A stretch of 64,000 nt of DNA from Mediterraneibacter gnavus ATCC 29149. Lineage in GTDB: Bacteria > Bacillota > Clostridia > Lachnospirales > Lachnospiraceae. The translations under genes and the position numbers were made by a program. The stretch spans positions 1,529,501-1,593,500 of the forward strand of contig NZ_CP043051.1 of assembly GCF_008121495.1 (NCBI RefSeq), in the 5' to 3' direction. Below are positions 54,198 through 62,516 of the stretch, in pieces. The notes under the pieces were generated by a model, which ran no database searches, was not told the DNA's origin, and saw nothing but the letters and a program-made list of their open reading frames with translations. Numbering within the stretch: position 1 is the first letter of the stretch; the number at the start of each line of letters is the position of its first letter.

Positions 54198-54561
54198 TCA
54201 TACCACCTGCCAGTTTCAGTACCTCTTTTCTCAACAGGAATAAGTCCGTGATGCACTGATGGATTTCATTTTCTATAGCACGAGACTGACTGCCACCACT
54301 GTTAAAATGCTTGGCGATCTGATTGAGATTCGATCCGATTTTTCCATATTCACTGACCAGTTTTCTGAGATCGTTCATGTCTGCAACAACTTCAATCTGA
54401 TGATGGATTTGCTTTTCCAATAGAAGTTTCCTCAGATATTCTGATCGGCTAACAGATAAACAAGCAGCGCCTTGGTCTAATAAATCCAGTTCGACATCGG
54501 TAAGACGTAATCCTATAAAATGTCTGTGATTCAGTTCTTTATCTTTGTTTTCTGTTCTCAT
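54175..54561 (-). CDS. mobC: MobC-family relaxosome accessory protein
   Basis: 128 residues. The N-terminal ribbon-helix-helix-type DNA-binding part (IGLRLTDVELDLLDQGA, SRSEYLRKLLL) is followed by the MobC helix bundle with SEYGKIGSNLNQIAKHFNSGG, a signature of the family. MobC binds oriT and helps the relaxase open the DNA. The relaxase gene downstream is truncated, so this copy could act only with a relaxase supplied in trans. A hairpin-rich region directly upstream is the probable binding site. Confidence 0.85.
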   Translation of the reverse strand: MRTENKDKELNHRHFIGLRLTDVELDLLDQGAACLSVSRSEYLRKLLLEKQIHHQIEVVADMNDLRKLVSEYGKIGSNLNQIAKHFNSGGSQSRAIENEIHQCITDLFLLRKEVLKLAGGMNGNRKTH

Positions 54562-54840
54562 ATTCCTCCTTTCGCTACGATTATTCCTCCCACTGGGAGT
54601 CCACGTATTTCAATATCGGCTGTCCCTTCCGATATTAGAAATAGTGCTGTGAACACCTTTAGGTGGAACCAACAGACAAGTGAAGCGTCTGTTATTGAGA
54701 GGGTATGGGGAGATCCCCATCAAGATAAATCCCATAGGATGACAGGATGCCAAATGGCAATACTGTTAAACATGGGTGGATCTTGCTCTAATCTACAAAC
54801 CCTCTTACATATACAAAAGATGGAGGGGTAAAATACAGGG
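54562..54840. other. Candidate origin of transfer (oriT)
   Basis: A gene-free stretch next to mobC with a series of hairpins: ACAGAC with GTCTGT at about 54674-54694, TGGGGAGATCCCCA at about 54707-54720, and TGCCAAATGGCA at about 54749-54760. Closely spaced inverted repeats beside mobC are typical of oriT. The nick site is not identified. From 54841 to 54970 the DNA is AT-rich leader for the ATPase gene. Confidence 0.5.
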
Positions 54841-54970
54841 TGTGAGAGAAAGATTTTTAAATTAAAAAAATAAAAACGGATTATCCGTTGATAAAATATA
54901 GAAATGTGGATATAATTGAAGTAAAAGAAAAATAACCACGTAAAATCAGTTTTTAAATTGGAGGCGTTAT

Positions 54971-56125
54971 ATGAAATTATTGAGAGTTACCGCACAAGGC
55001 TTACCATTGTTTAAAGAGAAGCTGGATTTATCTTTTTATGCACAGCAAAGAGTTGCGGAAGAAGATAAAGTGAATTTGTATTCCTTGTTTTCAAATATAT
55101 ATTTAAATCCGGCAAACGCGTTTATAGGAATCAATGCCTCAGGAAAGACCTCTGTATTAAAGGTGCTTCTTCTTGCGTTGGGAATTATAAACAACGAACC
55201 AATCAATCACATGAATACGAAAGATATATTAGGAAATACAAAAAATGCTATTTTGAATGTGTATTTTTATTCGGAGACTACAAAAGAAATTTGCAGACTG
55301 GAAACGGTCATAACATCTAAGAATACGAAAGTAGAAGGAGTTGTGTACAGTATTGAATCAGAATCATTATGGTCAAAAAAAGCTGAAGAAGTAACAACTC
55401 GTAAAGCTATGCTGGATTTTGAGGAGAGAGAACCAGTCATTGTTCGAGATGAACAGGAAAGCTTTTTGTCAGATGATGTTAGTATTATGATCGCATATAA
55501 TAAAAAAACTGGTGAACATATAAAAGTAGTCAGCATGTTACTTTTCACCAATGTGAATGTGTTACCATTTTCAGAAGGAATTCCGGCTGAGGTTATTTCC
55601 TATCTGGATCCAACAATTGAAAAATTAAATTTTGAAGAAAAAAATGAGAAGCCAATTATACATTTAAAATTTAAAGGAAAAGAAGAGATTGTATTGAACA
55701 ATCCAATCGAATTAAATAATTATCTCTCGTCAGGAACCGTAAAAGGAATGATTACTTTCACTTTGGCACAAGAAGTTCTGAAAGATGGAGGCTACCTGAT
55801 TGTTGATGAGATAGAGAATCATTTCAATAAAGAAATAGTAAGTACTCTGATTCGTTTCTTTATGGACGGAAAAATAAATAAAAATGGTGGTATGCTAATC
55901 TTTTCCACTCATTATCCGGAACTTTTGGATGAATACGACCGTAATGACAGTATTTTTATTACTAGAAATAGAGATGGGATTACAGCAGAGAATCTTTCCA
56001 ATATTCTAAAAAGAAATGACATTAAGAAAAGCGATGCTTATCAGAGTGGATTTCTGGAAGGAACGACACCTACTTATGAAGCTTATATGCAGTTGAAGAA
56101 AAGTATAACTGCATCTCTGAAATAG
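54971..56125 (+). CDS. AAA15-type ATPase of a putative two-gene defence system
   Basis: A 384-residue ATPase of the AAA_15/AAA_21 (RloA/AbiLi, OLD-like) kind. It has Walker A IGINASGKTSVLK (about 50-62), an ABC-like signature LSSGTVKGM (about 250), Walker B YLIVDEIENHF and the switch histidine in STHYPELLD. The N-terminal MKLLRVTAQGLPLF strand is typical. It is followed after 10 bases by a small RloB-like protein, as in AbiL, PARIS and related ATPase-TOPRIM anti-phage pairs. It may sense phage infection and control the partner effector. GGAGG precedes the ATG. Confidence 0.75.
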   Translation: MKLLRVTAQGLPLFKEKLDLSFYAQQRVAEEDKVNLYSLFSNIYLNPANAFIGINASGKTSVLKVLLLALGIINNEPINHMNTKDILGNTKNAILNVYFYSETTKEICRLETVITSKNTKVEGVVYSIESESLWSKKAEEVTTRKAMLDFEEREPVIVRDEQESFLSDDVSIMIAYNKKTGEHIKVVSMLLFTNVNVLPFSEGIPAEVISYLDPTIEKLNFEEKNEKPIIHLKFKGKEEIVLNNPIELNNYLSSGTVKGMITFTLAQEVLKDGGYLIVDEIENHFNKEIVSTLIRFFMDGKINKNGGMLIFSTHYPELLDEYDRNDSIFITRNRDGITAENLSNILKRNDIKKSDAYQSGFLEGTTPTYEAYMQLKKSITASLK

Positions 56126-56135
56126 GAGGTGCAAT

Positions 56136-56654
56136 ATGGAACTGGCAAAATATAAAGCGTGTATATGTGAAGGTGCTGCAGAAAATGCAATTATGGATAT
56201 TCTTCTAGATGAAGAATTGCTTGTATTTTCGAGAGAAGAGATGCTGGAGGAGTCAGTAATTCGATGTAGGGACGGCAAAAAATTTGAACAGAAATATTTG
56301 AGAAAAGGATTTGCGGAAAAGATATCAGTAATCAGAATATTAGATTCAAGAAGAGAAAAATTTAAAATTGGTAAAGCATATGAACATAAAATAGATGTTA
56401 TCAATGTGATTACTGCACCGGAAATAGAAATGTTGATTATCTTTGCTGAAAATCAGTATAAAGAATTCAAAAAATCAGGGAAAAAACCAAGTGATTTTTG
56501 TAAGGAAAATCTTAGAATGTCTGACGTAAAATCATATGATTACGTGTTTAATTATTTTTCTAATTCTGGGATTCTTGTGGAAGCAATAAAAGAGTATCAT
56601 AGAACAGCTAAGATTCCAAAAGGTGAATATACGCTGCTCGATTTGTTAAAATAA
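56136..56654 (+). CDS. RloB/TOPRIM-like partner protein
   Basis: A 172-residue protein. It has a compact alpha/beta pattern with CEGAAENAIMDILL at the start (a TOPRIM-type acidic motif), IRILDSRREKF in the middle, and INVITAPEIEMLIIFAE, which resembles the PxxELWLLLH motif of RloB. At 172 residues it is shorter than the RloB or AriB proteins I know of. A good ribosome site (AGGAGG) lies in the 10-base gap after the ATPase gene. It is probably the effector nuclease or RNA-targeting subunit of the pair. This assignment is tentative. Confidence 0.6.
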   Translation: MELAKYKACICEGAAENAIMDILLDEELLVFSREEMLEESVIRCRDGKKFEQKYLRKGFAEKISVIRILDSRREKFKIGKAYEHKIDVINVITAPEIEMLIIFAENQYKEFKKSGKKPSDFCKENLRMSDVKSYDYVFNYFSNSGILVEAIKEYHRTAKIPKGEYTLLDLLK

Positions 56655-56745
56655 AAAAATTGCATATCATAGGCTGTATTTTCACCCTCCTTCTTTTGTA
56701 TATATGAAAGATATTTTTTTATGTACGAAGGAAGGAGGTTTTTTC

Positions 56746-56970
56746 ATGCCTAAAGTCAGAAAAGAAATTCCAGAATTAGAAAAGCTGGTGCAGGTCGGAA
56801 GAAAGAAATTTGTCCGTTATGAGGAAGGGGCACAATTATATTCTATGGGGTTGCATACATTTCAGGAATTAGCGAAAGATGCGAAAGCAGTCTATCATGT
56901 GAAGAGAGTTGTTCTGGTCAATACAGAGATTGTGGATGAATATCTTGAAAATTTCAGAGATGAATTATAA
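56746..56970 (+). CDS. Small mobile-element protein, DUF6462-like (paralogue 3)
   Basis: A 74-residue protein nearly matching the product at 29524-29751 (KFVRYEEGAQLYSMGLHTF, AVYHVKRVVLVN). The ATG follows GGAAGGAGG by seven bases; a longer frame from 56704 lacks a ribosome site. It sits in front of the ribbon-helix-helix and integrase genes, where excision factors usually lie, which supports a recombination-directionality or DNA-binding role. That role is inferred. Confidence 0.68.
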   Translation: MPKVRKEIPELEKLVQVGRKKFVRYEEGAQLYSMGLHTFQELAKDAKAVYHVKRVVLVNTEIVDEYLENFRDEL

Positions 56971-57059
56971 AAAATAAAATGTAATACATGAGGAGCAAAA
57001 CACGTTGACTTGTTGTCGGACATAAAGTATAATAGTGTTGTAAGGAAGGAGGAAATAGT

Positions 57060-57236
57060 ATGGCAAAGATGGGAAGACCAAAGAGTGATGATCCCATGAA
57101 TTATCGTTTCACCATCCGTTTCTCCAATGCTGAGCAGAAGCAATTGGAAGCTTATGCTGAAAAGTACGATCTTACAAAAGGGCAGGTGCTTAAGAAAGGA
57201 TTGGAACTATTATACCGACAGGATAAGCACAGTTAA
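57060..57236 (+). CDS. Ribbon-helix-helix small DNA-binding protein
   Basis: A 58-residue protein too short for routine gene calling. It has the RHH plan: a basic N-terminus (GRPKSDDPMNYRFTIRFSN, the beta strand), then helix 1 (EQKQLEAYAEKYDL) and helix 2 (TKGQVLKKGLELLYRQ). AAGGAGG precedes its ATG. It lies 30 bases before the integrase gene, so it probably represses or tunes integrase or excision. Confidence 0.75.
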   Translation: MAKMGRPKSDDPMNYRFTIRFSNAEQKQLEAYAEKYDLTKGQVLKKGLELLYRQDKHS

Positions 57237-57266
57237 GATGCTCCTCACGATTAGTGAGGTGAGAGG

Positions 57267-58493
57267 ATGGCAAAATCAAGAAAAGACAGCCGGGGGTATG
57301 TGTTGCGAACCGGTGAGAGTCAGAGAAAAGACGGTCGCTATTCTTATTCTTATACAGATTTAGATAAAAATAGACGAACTGTTTACGCAAAAACATTGGT
57401 TGAACTCAGAGCAAAAGAAAGAAAAATCATCCGCGACAAAGAAGATGGACTGAATCCGCAGCTGGCTGACAGGATGACGCTGAATGAACTGTATGATCGG
57501 TTTATCGAACAGAAATATGATTTGAAACCATCAACAAAAGTGAATTATCTCTATATGTATAATCACTTTGTCAGACCAACATTTGGAAAAAGACTGATTG
57601 GTAAGATCAAATATTCTGATGTGAAAAAATTCTATTATCGCATTATCCTGGATGAAGAAATGAAAGCAAATACGCTGGATAGTATACATACACAGTTGCA
57701 TCCGGCATTCCAGATGGCTGTAAGGGATGGACTGCTCAGACAAAATCCGACAGACGGATTAATGGCAGAAATCAAAAAGAGCCATATCTGGGAAGATAAT
57801 CCGAGACATGCGCTTACGATTCCACAGCAGAAAGCTTTTATGGATTACTTAAAAGCCCATCGGGAATATCAAGGATGGGTACCTATTATAACGGTCCTTC
57901 TTGGAACAGGAATGCGAATTGGTGAATGCATCGGTCTTCGATGGGATGACCTGGATTTTGAAAAGCGCATTGTCAGTGTGAATCATACTTTTATCTACAG
58001 ACCTGATGAAAACAGAAAATCGGTCAAGCATATTTCTACACCAAAGACGATTTCAGGACGGAGAACCATTCCGATGATCGATGAAGTGTTCAATGCTTTT
58101 CTGGATGAGTATGAGATCCAAAAGTGCATTGGCTTTTCCTCAGAAGAGATTGATGGATATTCAAATTTCGTTTTTGTAACAGCAACCGGAACGGTATATT
58201 TACCAAATGCAGTTAATCGAGCGATTGAAAGGGCAAGAGTTGCATATAACAAAGATGAAATAGAAATAGCAGAGAAAGAGGATAGAGAACCACTCATTAT
58301 TCCTCATTTTTCAGCTCATCATTTGAGGCACACATTCTGCACAAGACTGTGTGAGAATGAATCGAATTTGAAGGTGATCCAAAGTATCATGGGTCACTCA
58401 GATATTACAACAACCATGGATGTTTATGCGGAAGCGACACAGGAGAAAAAGCAGGAAATTGTTGCAAATCTCCAGGGAAAGATTATAATATAA
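57267..58493 (+). CDS. int: Tn916-type tyrosine recombinase (integrase)
   Basis: A 408-residue integrase. The N-terminal AP2-like arm-binding domain (about 1-55; GYVLRTGESQRKDGRYSYSYTD) is followed by a SAM-like core-binding domain (about 65-165). The catalytic domain has Arg in GTGMRIGECIGLRWDD, HHLRHTFCTRL, GHSDITTTMDVYAEA with its His and the nucleophile Tyr. All are intact. It would join the element to the chromosome; its position suggests the right end of the element is close by at about 58500-58780. The lost relaxase means transfer depends on help from other elements. Confidence 0.92.
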   Translation: MAKSRKDSRGYVLRTGESQRKDGRYSYSYTDLDKNRRTVYAKTLVELRAKERKIIRDKEDGLNPQLADRMTLNELYDRFIEQKYDLKPSTKVNYLYMYNHFVRPTFGKRLIGKIKYSDVKKFYYRIILDEEMKANTLDSIHTQLHPAFQMAVRDGLLRQNPTDGLMAEIKKSHIWEDNPRHALTIPQQKAFMDYLKAHREYQGWVPIITVLLGTGMRIGECIGLRWDDLDFEKRIVSVNHTFIYRPDENRKSVKHISTPKTISGRRTIPMIDEVFNAFLDEYEIQKCIGFSSEEIDGYSNFVFVTATGTVYLPNAVNRAIERARVAYNKDEIEIAEKEDREPLIIPHFSAHHLRHTFCTRLCENESNLKVIQSIMGHSDITTTMDVYAEATQEKKQEIVANLQGKIII

Positions 58494-58780
58494 GTAGAGA
58501 ATTGTCTTGTTACTTGAAGAGACAATCTATATATCAAAACAATTTGTACAACACGAATGACACAGCCAACTTGTGGCTCTATGGACCTCAGTGGAAGACC
58601 AAAAAAATCGGTTTTTGGATGTGTACGGTGCCTGACGGAGCTCGGCGGACAAGGGTGGAAGGAATCGTTCAATTAATCCCGATAATGAAGTCCTTAGACA
58701 AATAAAGCCCGTAAAATCAAGGGTTTGCGGATCTGAACGTTTGTTTTGACATCAATTTGACATCAATTTTATTCATATTT

Positions 58781-58818
58781 AAGAACTGTTTCTAGAGTTT
58801 AGAGGCAGTTCTTTTTTT
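58781..58818 (+). terminator. Terminator downstream of integrase
   Basis: AAGAACTG pairs with CAGTTCTT around an inner CTAGAGTTTAGAGG loop and is followed by six T. Confidence 0.8.
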
Positions 58819-58937
58819 GCTCGTTGAAATGACAGAATCAGTGATTTATGAATAATGATTTTATATAGGAACTGAAAGAAAAGTGTGAAGGAAAGATACT
58901 TATTACTTAAAAAAACATCCGATTCATTGTAAATGTA

Positions 58938-58966
58938 TTGAAATAGCAATGATATAACATTATAAT
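58938..58966 (+). promoter_or_regulatory. Consensus promoter of the toxin-antitoxin operon
   Basis: TTGAAA and a perfect TATAAT separated by 17 bases, about 30 bases ahead of the antitoxin start. The leader has GTGGAGG as ribosome site. Confidence 0.8.
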
Positions 58967-58994
58967 AAAAGGAAAAGAAGTGGAGGTATTTAAG

Positions 58995-59288
58995 ATGGCA
59001 AGTACAATTCAAATTAGGGTAGACGATGACTTGAAGAATAAATCTGATCAACTTTTTAAAGATCTTGGAACAGATACGACATCTGCAATAAGAATGTTTT
59101 TGACGCAGGCTGTTGCACATAACGGATTCCCATTTGAAATAAAAAGAACTGTGCATAATCCATATACATCTATGACAGAAGATGAGATGTTTCAAAGACT
59201 GGAACAATCTAGAGAATCTTCAAAAAATGGAAATTATCGAAATGCAGACGCTGTGATTTCAGATATGAGAGGAAAATATGCATTATAA
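58995..59288 (+). CDS. RelB/DinJ-family antitoxin
   Basis: A 97-residue antitoxin. The N-terminal ribbon-helix-helix (IQIRVDDDLKNKSDQLFKDLGTD) and the TSAIRMFLTQAV helix are typical of RelB/DinJ. The C-terminal tail would wrap the toxin. It overlaps the toxin gene by 11 bases, so the two are translationally coupled. It probably also represses their shared promoter. The ATG follows GTGGAGG; an earlier frame start at 58980 overlaps that site. Confidence 0.88.
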   Translation: MASTIQIRVDDDLKNKSDQLFKDLGTDTTSAIRMFLTQAVAHNGFPFEIKRTVHNPYTSMTEDEMFQRLEQSRESSKNGNYRNADAVISDMRGKYAL

Positions 59289-59592
59289 AGTAGTTGTAAC
59301 AGCAGAGGCAGAAGAAGATTTAAATCGGTTTATTCAATATCTGCTTTTTGCAAAGCAAAATAAACATGCAGCAAAAAATGTTCTTGATGATTTTGAGGAA
59401 ACTGTTGAAAAACTAAAACATGCAGCGGGTAGTTTGAAACTATGTGATAATCCACGGTTAGAGAGCTTGGGTTATCACCGAATCAATTTTCAGAAGCACA
59501 GATATTTCATGCTGTATAGAATAGAAAATGGTGTAGTATTTGTGGATGACATTTTCCATGAGTTACAAGATTATGAAAATACAATGATATAA
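59278..59592 (+). CDS. RelE/ParE-family toxin
   Basis: A 104-residue toxin of the RelE/ParE fold. It has an N-terminal beta strand (MHYKVVVTAEAEEDLNRFIQYL), helices, and C-terminal strands with GYHRINFQKHRYFMLYRIENG and VFVDDIFHELQDY. Family members cleave mRNA on the ribosome or block gyrase; I cannot say which applies here, though the RIxxxxYFMLYRI layout is closer to ParE-type. Kept in check by the antitoxin upstream, it probably stabilises this accessory region. A terminator follows. Confidence 0.85.
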   Translation: MHYKVVVTAEAEEDLNRFIQYLLFAKQNKHAAKNVLDDFEETVEKLKHAAGSLKLCDNPRLESLGYHRINFQKHRYFMLYRIENGVVFVDDIFHELQDYENTMI

Positions 59593-59610
59593 ACTAAATA
59601 CTAACATTGA

Positions 59611-59649
59611 AAAGATCATTTACCGTAAAACTGTAGATGATCTTTTTTT
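59611..59649 (+). terminator. Terminator of the toxin-antitoxin operon
   Basis: AAAGATCATTTAC pairs with GTAGATGATCTTT around a short loop, followed by T7. The rest of 59650-59954 holds no gene I can support; it looks like leader or remnant sequence. Confidence 0.8.
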
Positions 59650-59954
59650 GTACAATTTTTGAAGGAGGTGATAAGTCTCGATGAAGTGATGACGTTTCTG
59701 AAGCCTTGAGCGGCTTTAGTGTAACTTTTTTGCAAAGTTCACGATAAAGCTCAGAGAAAGTTAATTCTGAGCCTTTTGACATAGAAATAAAATAATAAGA
59801 CGAGCAGGGATTTTTATGCCCCACCTATTGATATACACTGTAACTATCAAAGAAGATTAAATCACAAAATTTAAAGAAACGGAGGATCTGGTGATGAAAG
59901 GATTTAATACTGGAATTGTTTATTGCATAGGAAAAAAGAAATGTGGTGAAAGGT

Positions 59955-60122
59955 ATGAAAAACGGAAGATTAGGCTGTGGTGGCTTGATTGTGATAATCC
60001 TTCTGGTATTTGCTTTTTTAAATGATATTGCTTCTGATGTGGGAGAGTCTTTCCAGATCTTTTTCTGGATTGGAGTAATTATTGTCATTTGTGTAGTTGT
60101 GAAATTTTTTCATGATAATTGA
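59955..60122 (+). CDS. Small membrane protein
   Basis: A 55-residue protein below usual calling limits. Two hydrophobic segments (GGLIVIILLVFAFLNDIA and FFWIGVIIVICVVVKFF) are joined by a short acidic loop. A GGTGAAAGGT stretch precedes the ATG. It precedes the 21-residue-repeat protein by about 105 bases. Function unknown; a small membrane-active or regulatory peptide is possible. Confidence 0.5.
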   Translation: MKNGRLGCGGLIVIILLVFAFLNDIASDVGESFQIFFWIGVIIVICVVVKFFHDN

Positions 60123-60227
60123 TGAAAAATCGAACGTGGTTTCGTGGTGTTTTTATACCGCATCTTATGAATTATATTGGAATCTAAGAAGAAACAAAAT
60201 AAAATTTTTATTCAGGAGGAACGTAAA

Positions 60228-60488
60228 ATGAGTAGAAAAGAAGGATACAGCAGAAAAGGATTATTTGGAGAAATCAAGCATTACGATGCAAATGGAAGAA
60301 AAGTGGGAGAAAGCAGACCTAACATCTTGGGTGGTTATAGTAATTATGATACGAATGGTCATAAAACAGGTGAGAGCAGACCCGGAATCTTTGGAGGAAT
60401 GAATCATTATGATAACCATAATCGCAAAACAGGATCAACCAGACCTGGAATATTAAGCGGAGCAAATCATTATGATGAAAGGAAGTAA
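60228..60488 (+). CDS. Small protein of 21-residue GESRP repeats
   Basis: An 86-residue basic protein made almost wholly of tandem repeats. The unit is about 21 residues with the pattern xHYDxNGRKxGESRPxIxGG; three full copies and a partial fourth are present (HYDANGRKVGESRP, NYDTNGHKTGESRP, HYDNHNRKTGSTRP, NHYDERK). A clear AGGAGG precedes the ATG at 60228, so an earlier frame start is not used. It overlaps the start of the WYL-regulator gene by 14-17 bases, so they form one operon. Tandem beta-hairpin-type repeats suggest a binding or scaffold role; no function is known to me. Confidence 0.7.
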   Translation: MSRKEGYSRKGLFGEIKHYDANGRKVGESRPNILGGYSNYDTNGHKTGESRPGIFGGMNHYDNHNRKTGSTRPGILSGANHYDERK

Positions 60489-61468
60489 TCAGAAGTTTAA
60501 GTTATACAGACTTGCTCAGATCATGCAGGAACAGACAGATGATGAGCATTATATCACTATGCCGGAAATCATGAAAGGACTGGAAAAATATGATGTAACA
60601 GAAAAGTGTGTATAATGACCTGAGAGATTTGAGCATTCTCGGTATTGATGTAGAGGGAGAGCCGGTCGGGAACCGGTATCATTATCATGTTGTAAATCGT
60701 GCGTTTGAACTTCCAGAATTAAAACTTTTGGTTGATGCCATCCAGTCTTCAAAATTTATTACAGAGAAAAAATCAAATGCACTGATTAGAAAGTTGGAAA
60801 CTTTGGTCAGTAAATATGATGCACAGAAATTACAACGACAGGTATTTGTATCTGGAAGAATAAAAACAATGAATGAGAGTATTTATTATATTGTGGATGC
60901 GATTCATAATGCGATTTCTGAAAATAAAAAGATTAAGTTTCAGTATTATCAGTGGAATGTGAAAAAAGAAATGGAACTTCGCCATAATGGGGCATGGTAT
61001 CATATCAGTCCATGGGGATTGTCCTGGGATGATGAGAACTATTATCTGGTCGGATATGACTCAGCAGCAGAAAAGATTAAGCATTACCGAGTGGATAAGA
61101 TGCTGCATATCAAATTGTCAAAGGAAAGCAGAGAAGGAAAAGAGTATTTCAAAAAGTTAGATATGGCAGACTATGCGAAGAAAAGTTTTGGAATGTTCGG
61201 CGGAAAGGAGCAGACAGTAAAATTGATGGTGAAGAATAATCTGTCAGGTGTGATTATTGATCGATTTGGAAAAGATGTGATGATGATTCCGACGGATGAT
61301 GAGCACTTTATAGTGAATGTAGATGTACATGTCAGCAGACAGTTCCTGGGATGGGTATTCTCGCTTGGAGAAGATATAAAGATTGTTGGGCCGGATGATG
61401 TGGTTAAGCAGATGCAGAAAGAAATTGAGAGATTGATTAAACAATATACTATAAATGAGCAAATTTGA
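60475..61468 (+). pseudogene. WYL-domain transcriptional regulator, frameshifted
   Basis: The first frame gives 46 residues (KLYRLAQIMQEQTDDEHYITM, the winged-helix part) and stops at 60615. The rest of the protein continues in the next frame from about 60600 to 61468: YNDLRDLSILGIDVEG, a WYL domain with ISENKKIKFQYYQWNVKKE and YHISPWGLSWDDENYYLVGYD, and a C-terminal WCX-like part. The break lies in GATGTAACAGAAAAGTGTGTATAATG, where family members have several more codons. So the gene lost a few bases. WYL proteins often regulate defence and accessory genes by sensing nucleotides. Confidence 0.78.
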
Positions 61469-61739
61469 AAAAATGAACAAAACTATCCTGCTGATTTCAT
61501 GAATGCTTCAAAATCAGCACTGGATTTTGCACACTGAAACAGATACTGATCCTTTTCCTGTTGAATGGTACTGCGACTCAGTTGATATCCTTCTTGGAAA
61601 GACTGATATTTCCCAGTGCCTGTAACACAGATATAATGTGCCATTGTAGTTCTGTGTCAGGAACTGTTTTGCGCAAAGTTGGTGGTCTTTCCATGATAAC
61701 CTGAGATAAAAATACTGATCAGGATGCTCATTTATAGTT
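61469..61739 (-). pseudogene. Decayed minus-strand remnant of unknown origin
   Basis: On the minus strand, partial reading frames (HPDQYFYLRLSWKDHQLCAK, then YQLSRSTIQQEKDQYLFQCA and FEAFMKSAG) continue across two frames without a start. This looks like a decayed mobile-element gene end. I cannot name the family. No plus-strand gene is supported here. Confidence 0.35.
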
Positions 61740-61769
61740 TTGAAAATGAAATCCAAAGGAGCGATGGCT

Positions 61770-62516
61770 ATGAAGAATAAATTAGAAAAAATCGGACAAA
61801 ATAGTTTTATGGATAATTTTGTTAAAACCGATGACATCTTAAATGATATGTGTGGGATTATTGAGTCCTCACAAAAAGCTGCATATCAGGCTGTTAACAT
61901 TGCACTTGTTCAAAGAAATTGGCTTTTAGGATACCGAATTGCAAGTGAAGAATTGCAGGGAAACGAAAGAGCTGAATATGGTACGGAGCTTATTAAAAAA
62001 TTATCAAAAGAATTGACTCAAAATTATGGAAAGGGCTTTGATTATAGTTCATTGTATAAGTTTGTCCGTTTTTATAAAGAGTTTCCGGAGATTTTGGACT
62101 CAGTGAATCCAAAATCTTTGTCAATGTTATCTTGGACTCATTACCGTGTACTTTTGCAGGTTGAAGATAAAAAAGCTCGTGACTGGTATGAGAAAGAAGC
62201 CGCAGAACAAACTTGGAGTGTCCGCACATTACAGAGAAACATTTCTTCTCAGTATTATTATCGTATGCTCAAGACACAGAAAAAAGAGCTTGTAGAAAGT
62301 GAAATGAAGGAGCTGACAGCATCGTATCAAAATGATAAGTTGGAATTTATCAAAAATCCGGTAGTTGCAGAGTTCTTAGGGTTTTCTCAGAATACAGATT
62401 TTACAGAGAGTGACCTTGAGAAAAGCATTCTTTCTAATTTGCAGAAATTCTTGATGGAGCTTGGAAAGCATCTCGTGTTCCACAACAAACTTAATCATGT
62501 AATCATCAATCAATAG
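61770..62516 (+). pseudogene. DUF1016 (YhcG-type) protein lacking its nuclease domain
   Basis: About 248 residues from the ATG at 61770. It matches the DUF1016 N-terminal domain (QAVNIALVQRNWLLGYRIASEE, YGTELIKKLSKELTQNYGKGF, SWTHYRVLLQVEDKKARDWYEKEA, WSVRTLQRNISSQYYYRML). It then reaches ESDLEKSILSNLQKFLMELGK, where the PD-(D/E)XK nuclease domain of about 130 residues should begin. Instead the sequence ends with HLVFHNKLNHVIINQ. The catalytic part is gone, so this copy is probably inactive or acts only by binding DNA. Confidence 0.75.

Larger units (their letters stand above)
58494..58994. other. Probable right end of the integrase element
   Basis: No gene is seen. Features are an AATTGTCTT/AGACAATC hairpin at about 58500, a CCAAAAA/TTTTTGG hairpin at about 58598-58617, the tandem direct repeat TTGACATCAA TTTGACATCAA at about 58746-58768 (possible integrase arm sites), a terminator (58781-58818) and the toxin-antitoxin promoter (58938-58966). 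The exact attachment site was not found. Confidence 0.4.

Noticed and set aside
28895-58780. Attachment-site direct repeats bounding one integrative element
   Set aside because: I compared the lysS downstream region with the region after the integrase and found no convincing shared core; the ends remain undefined.
59594-59824. Minus-strand frame of 76 codons after the toxin gene
   Set aside because: It covers the toxin terminator and shows no recognisable protein features.
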